From the NCBI RefSeq assembly GCF_051014445.1, contig NW_027488368.1, forward strand, positions 8,060,001-8,124,000: a DNA stretch of 64,000 nucleotides, read 5' to 3'. The notes under the pieces are model-generated. The model worked only from the letters and a program-made list of their open reading frames with translations, was not told the origin of the DNA and ran no database searches. A program made the translations under genes and the position numbers. Below are positions 59,279-64,000 of the stretch, piece by piece (positions within the stretch are counted from its first letter, which is position 1; each line of letters begins with the position of its first letter). Source of the DNA: Colletes latitarsis. Its lineage: Eukaryota; Arthropoda; Insecta; Hymenoptera; Colletidae.

Positions 59279-62200
59279 GTTCTTTTCTCGATAGAGTCAC
59301 GTATTCATGTGATGCCACACTGAAGCAGTCAATTAAACCTGGCTTCGATGAATATTTTAGAGGACAACACCGGTTAGGTATGGGTTACGTCTGGTGTTTG
59401 CAATTATCTGCCTCATACTTTCCCATTTTTCGCAAACTTGTTGGCCATATCCTGGGTTTTTTTTCTGGTAAGGATCACGTATTAATGTGGTGCCACACTG
59501 AAATAGTCAATTCAACCTGGATTCGATCAATATTGTAGAGGCTGGCACCGGTTACGTCTGGGTTGCGCCTGGTATTTGCAATCATCTGCCTCATACTTTC
59601 GCATTTTTTGCATACTTGTTGGCCAGATACTGGACTTTTTCTGATGTAGGTCATGTAGTAATGTGGTACCACACCGAACAGTCAATTAAACCTGGATTCG
59701 ATCAATACTTTATAGGACAATACCGGTCAGGTTTGTGTTAGGTCTGGTATTTGCAAACATCTGCCTCATACATTCGCAACTTTCGCATACTTGTTTGCGA
59801 GATCCTGGGTCCTTTTCTGGATAGCATCACGTATTAATGTGGTACCATCCAGAAATAATCAATAAAACCTGGTTTCGATCAATACTTTAGAGGATAACAC
59901 CGGTTAGATTTGGGTTAGGTCTGGTATTTGCAATCATCTTCCTCATACTTTCGCATTTTTCGGATACTTGTTGGCCAGATCCTGGGCTTTTACTGACTTG
60001 GACCTCGTAGCAATGTGGTACCAGACTGAATCAGTCAATTAAGGCTGGCTTCGATCAATACTTTAGAGGACAATACCGGTTAGGTTTGTGTTAGGTCTGG
60101 TATTTGCAATCATCTGCCTCATACTTTCGCATCATTCGCATACTTGTTGGCCAGATCCTGCGCTTTTTTCTGGGCAGGATCACGTGTCAATGTGGTACGA
60201 CACTGAAATAGTCAATTCAACCTGGATTCGGTCAATATTGTAGAGGCTGACACCGGTTAGGTTCGTGTTAGGTCTGGTATTTGCAATCATCTGCCTGATT
60301 ATTTCGCTCCTTTCGCATACTTGTTGGCCAGCTCCTGAGTTTCTTTCTGGTTAGGATCACGTATTAATGTGGTACCGCACTGAAACAGTCAAGTCAACCT
60401 GGTTTCGAACAATATTTCAGAGGATAACACCGGCTAGGTCTGGGTTACGACTGTAATATGCAATCATCTGCCTCATACTTTCGCATTTTTCGCATACTTG
60501 TTGGCCAGATACTGGGCTTTTTCTGATTTGGATCACGTAGTAATGTGGTACCACATCGAAACAGTCAATAAAACCTGGTTGCGATTAATATTTTAGTGGA
60601 TAACGCCGCTTATGTCTGGGTTAGTTCTGGTATTTGCAATCATCTGGCTCATACTTTCGCGTTTTTGGCATACTTTTTGGCCAGATCCTGGATTTTTCTG
60701 GTATGGATCACGTAGTAATGTGGTACTACACAGAAGTAGTCAATAAAACCTAGTTCCGATTAATATTTTAGAGGATAACACCGGTTAGGTCTGGGTTACG
60801 TCTGGTATTTGCAATCATCTTCCTCATTCTTCCGCATTTTTCGCATACTTGTTGGCCAGATCCTGGGCTTTTACTGACTTGGACCACGTAGTTATGTGGT
60901 ACCACACTGAAACAGTCAATTAAACCTGGTTCCGATTAATATTTTAGTGGATAACGCCGCTTATGTCTGGGTTAGTTCTGGTATTTGCAATCATCTGGCT
61001 CATACTTTCGCGTTTTTCGCATACTTCTTGGCCAGATCCAGGGTTTTTTCTGGTTTGGATCCCGCAATAATGACGCTCCACACCGAAACAGTCAACTAAA
61101 CCTGGTCTCGATTAATATTTTAGAGGATAACGCCGGTTATGTCTAGGTTAGGTCTGGTATTTGCCCTCATCTGGCTCGTACTTTCGCATTTTTCGCATAG
61201 TTGTTGGCCAGATCCTGGCCTTTTTCTGGCTCGGACCGCGTAGTAATGTGGTACCACGCCGAAACAGTCAATTAAACCTGGTTGCGATTAATATTTTAGA
61301 GGATAACGCCGGTTATGTCTCGGTTAGGTCAGGGATTTGCCCTCATCTGGCTCGTACTTTCGCATTTCTCGCATACTTGTTGGCCAGATCCTGGCCTTTT
61401 CCTGGTTTGGATCACGTAGTAATGCGGTACCACACTGAAACAGTCAATTAAACCAGGTTGCGATTAATATTTTAGAGGATAACGCCTGTTATGTCTGGGT
61501 TAGGTCTGGTATTTGTCCTTGTCTGCCTCGTACTTTCGCATTTTTTGCATACTTGTTGGCCAGATCCTGGGCTTTTTCTGGTTTGGATCACGTAGTAATG
61601 TGGTTCTACACCGAAACAGTCAATTAAACCTGGTTGCGATTAATATTTTAGAGGATAACGCCTGTTATGTCTGGGTTAGGTCTGGTATTTGCCCTCATCT
61701 GGCTCGTACTTTCGCATTTTTCGCATACTTGTTGGCCAGATCCTGGCCTTTTCCTGGTTTGGATCACGTACTAATGCGGTACCACACCGAAACAGTCAAT
61801 TAAACCTGGTTGCGATTCATATTTTATAGGATAACGCCGGTTATGTCTCGGTTGGGTCTGGGATTTGGCCTCATCTGGCTCGTACATTCGCATTTTTCGC
61901 CTACTTGTTGGTAAGATCCTGGGGTTTTTCTGGTTTGGATCACGTAGTAATGCGGTACCACACCGAAGCAGTCAATTAAACCTAGTTGCGATTAATATTT
62001 TATAGGATAACGCCGGTTATGTCTGGGTTAGGTCTGGTATTTGCCCTCATCTGGCTCGTACTTTCGCATTTTTCGCATACTTGTTGGCCAGATCCTGGGC
62101 TTTTTCTGGTTTGGATCACGTAGTAATGTGGTTCTACACCGAAACAGTCAATTAAACCTGGTTGCGATTAATATTCTAGAGGATAACGCCGGTTATGTCT

Positions 62201-64000
62201 AGGTTAGTTCTGGTATTTGCCCTCATCTGGCTCGTACTTTCGCATTTTTCGCATACTTGCTGGCCAGATCCTGGCCTCTTTCTGGCTTGGACCACGTAGT
62301 AATTTGGTACCACACTGAAACAGTCAATTAAACCTGGTTCCGATTAATATTTTAGTGGATAACGCCGGTTATGTCTGTGTTAGGTCAGGTATTTGCACTC
62401 ATCTGGCTTGTACTTTCGCATTTTTCGCATACTTGTTGTCCAGATGCTGGCCTTTTTCTGGTTTGGATCACGTAGTAAAGCGATACCACACCGAAACAGT
62501 CAATTAAACCTGGTTGCGATTAATATTTTAGAGCAAAACGCCGGTTATGTCACGGTTTGGTCAGGGATTTGCCGTCATCTGGCTCGTATTTTCGTATTTT
62601 TCGCATACTTGCTGGCCAGATCCTGGCCTTGTTCTGGCTTGGATCACATAGTCATGTGGTATCACACTGAAACAGTCAATTAAACCTGGTTCCGATTAAT
62701 TCTTTAGAGGATAACGCTGGTTATGTCTGCGTTAGTTCAGGTATTTGCAATCATCTGGCTCATACTTTCGCAATTTTCGCGTACTAGTTGGCCAGATCTT
62801 ATGTATATTGTGGTTTGGATCCCGTCGGAATGTGGCTCCACACCGGAGCAGTCAATTAAACCTGGTTGCGATGAATATTGTGCAGGATAACGCTGGTTAT
62901 GTTTGTGTTAGTTCTGGTATTTGCAATCATCTGCCTCATACATTCGCATCTTTCGCATACTTGTTGGCCAGATCCTGGGTCTTTTTCTGGATAGCATCAC
63001 GTATTAATGTGGTACCACACTGAAATAATCGATAAAACTTGGTTTGGATCAATACTTTAGAGGATAACACCGGTTAGATTTGGGTTAGGTCTGGTATTTG
63101 CAATCATCTTCCTCATACATTCGCATTTTTCGGATACTTGTTGGCCAGATCCTGGGCTTTTAATGACTTGGACCTCGTAGTAATGTGGTACCAGACTGAA
63201 TCAGTCAATTAAGGCTGGCTTCGATCAATACTTTAGAGGACAATACCGGTTAGGTTTGTGTTAGGTCTAGTATTTGCAATCATCTGCCTCATACTTTCGC
63301 ATCATTCGCATACTTGTTGGCCAGATCCTGCGCTTTTTTCTGGGCAGGATCACGTGTCAATGTGGTACCACACTGAAATAGTCAATTCAACCTGGATTCG
63401 ATCAATATTGTAGAGGCTGACACCGGTTAGGTTTGTGTTAGGTCTGGTATTTGCAATCATCTGCCTGATAATTTCGCTCCTTTCGCATACTTGTTGGCCA
63501 GCTCCTGAGTTTTTTTCTGGTTAGGATCACGTATTAATGTGGTACCGCACTGAAACAGTCAAGTAAACCTGGTTTCGAACAATATTTCAGAGGATAACAC
63601 CGGTTAGGTCTGGGTTACGACTGTAATATGCAATCATCTGCCTCATACTTTCGCATTTTTCGCAAACTTGTTGGCCATATTCTGGGTTTTTTTCTGCTTA
63701 GGATCACGTATTAATGTGGTGCCACACTGAAATATTCAATTCAACCTGTATTCGGTCAATATTGTAGAGGCTGACACCGGTTAGGTCTGGGTTGCGTCTG
63801 GTATTTGCAATCATCTGCCTCATACTTTCGCATTTTTCGCATTCTTGTTGGCCAGATACTGGGCTTTTTCTGATTTGGATCACGCAGTAATGTGGTACCA
63901 CATCGAAACAGTCAATAAAACCTGGTTGCGATTAATATTTTAGAGGATAACGCCGGTTATGTCTGGGTTAGTTCTGGTATTTGCAATCATCTGGCTCGTA

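Larger units (their letters stand above)
45960..64000 (+). repeat. 176-bp satellite array, subfamily II with variant IV (to right edge)
   Basis: About 102 monomers, continuing beyond the window. Most are subfamily II. Stretches of variant IV, with cacgtattaatg, tgccacactgaaatag, gaggacaacaccggttagg and catctgcctcatac, occur at about 50500-50950, 52830-53760, 57560-57900, 58970-60560 and 63030-63900. Near-identical multi-monomer blocks show active rearrangement. No gene is present. Confidence 0.95.

Noticed and set aside
24002..63023. Dozens of similar plus-strand open frames of about 96 codons
   Set aside because: They are satellite translations. 176 is not a multiple of three, so each frame reads the same monomer DNA in two different phases before stopping at ...GTCAATTAA. 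Most begin at TTG in tatttgcc and not at ATG, many copies carry stops, and variation between copies shows no sign of protein constraint.
2361..64000. CRISPR-like array (regular repeats)
   Set aside because: Monomers are contiguous 176-bp units without unique spacers, next to eukaryotic retrotransposons. This is satellite DNA.
2361..64000. CENP-B box in the satellite
   Set aside because: I looked for a 17-bp element with the TTCG...CGGG core pattern and found no match recurring once per monomer. The ttcgcat motifs are in the wrong context.
24110..64000. Paired T-to-C changes flanking the GGTACC core (tgtgg...actg versus gcgg...accg) as hairpin covariation
   Set aside because: The two changes are mixed freely in many monomers (gtgg with accg, gcgg with actg), so pairing constraint is not supported.

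Overview
This window is eukaryotic repeat-rich DNA, almost certainly from an insect. It holds one long tandem satellite array (monomer 176 bp) interrupted by two retrotransposons. I see no host gene, tRNA, rRNA or CRISPR array. The insect assignment rests on three things: the R1-clade non-LTR element, the env-bearing Ty3/gypsy (errantivirus-like) element, and TTAGG-type motifs in the satellite. A hymenopteran (ant, bee or wasp) is my best guess, because the satellite carries the 11-mer TTAGGTCTGGG in tandem pairs, and 11-mers of that kind are, as I recall, telomere motifs in some Hymenoptera. That is an inference and not proven here.

Layout. 1-2360: the 5' part of a GC-rich R1-clade non-LTR retrotransposon on the minus strand. 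It has a 5' UTR (2360-1975), an ORF1/gag broken by three frameshifts (1974-100), and the first 33 codons of ORF2, whose start overlaps the ORF1 stop as TAATG before running off the left edge. 2361-7898: satellite, subfamily I. 7899-15114: a complete LTR retrotransposon, 7216 bp, with two 363-bp LTRs differing at 11 sites by eye, a GTAC target duplication, a tRNA-Leu-type primer binding site, gag, pol, env and a polypurine tract. 15119 to about 24110: satellite subfamily I. About 24110-43660: subfamily II. About 43660-45960: a block of I-like monomers (III). About 45960-64000: subfamily II again, mixed with a further variant (IV), and full of recent higher-order duplications with periods of 352, 880 and 1409 bp.

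How the parts work together. In the LTR element, gag and pol overlap in different frames with an A-AAT-TTT slippery site at the start of the overlap. Env appears to be expressed from a spliced RNA: a leader ATG at 8347 is followed by a consensus donor at 8364, and an acceptor at 12810 opens directly into the env frame, supplying a start and signal peptide that the env frame otherwise lacks. The copy is damaged: a TAG near the end of pol, one frameshift in env, and a Tyr replacing the last Cys of the gag zinc knuckle. The satellite has no coding role. Its many ~96-codon open frames are by-products of the repeat.
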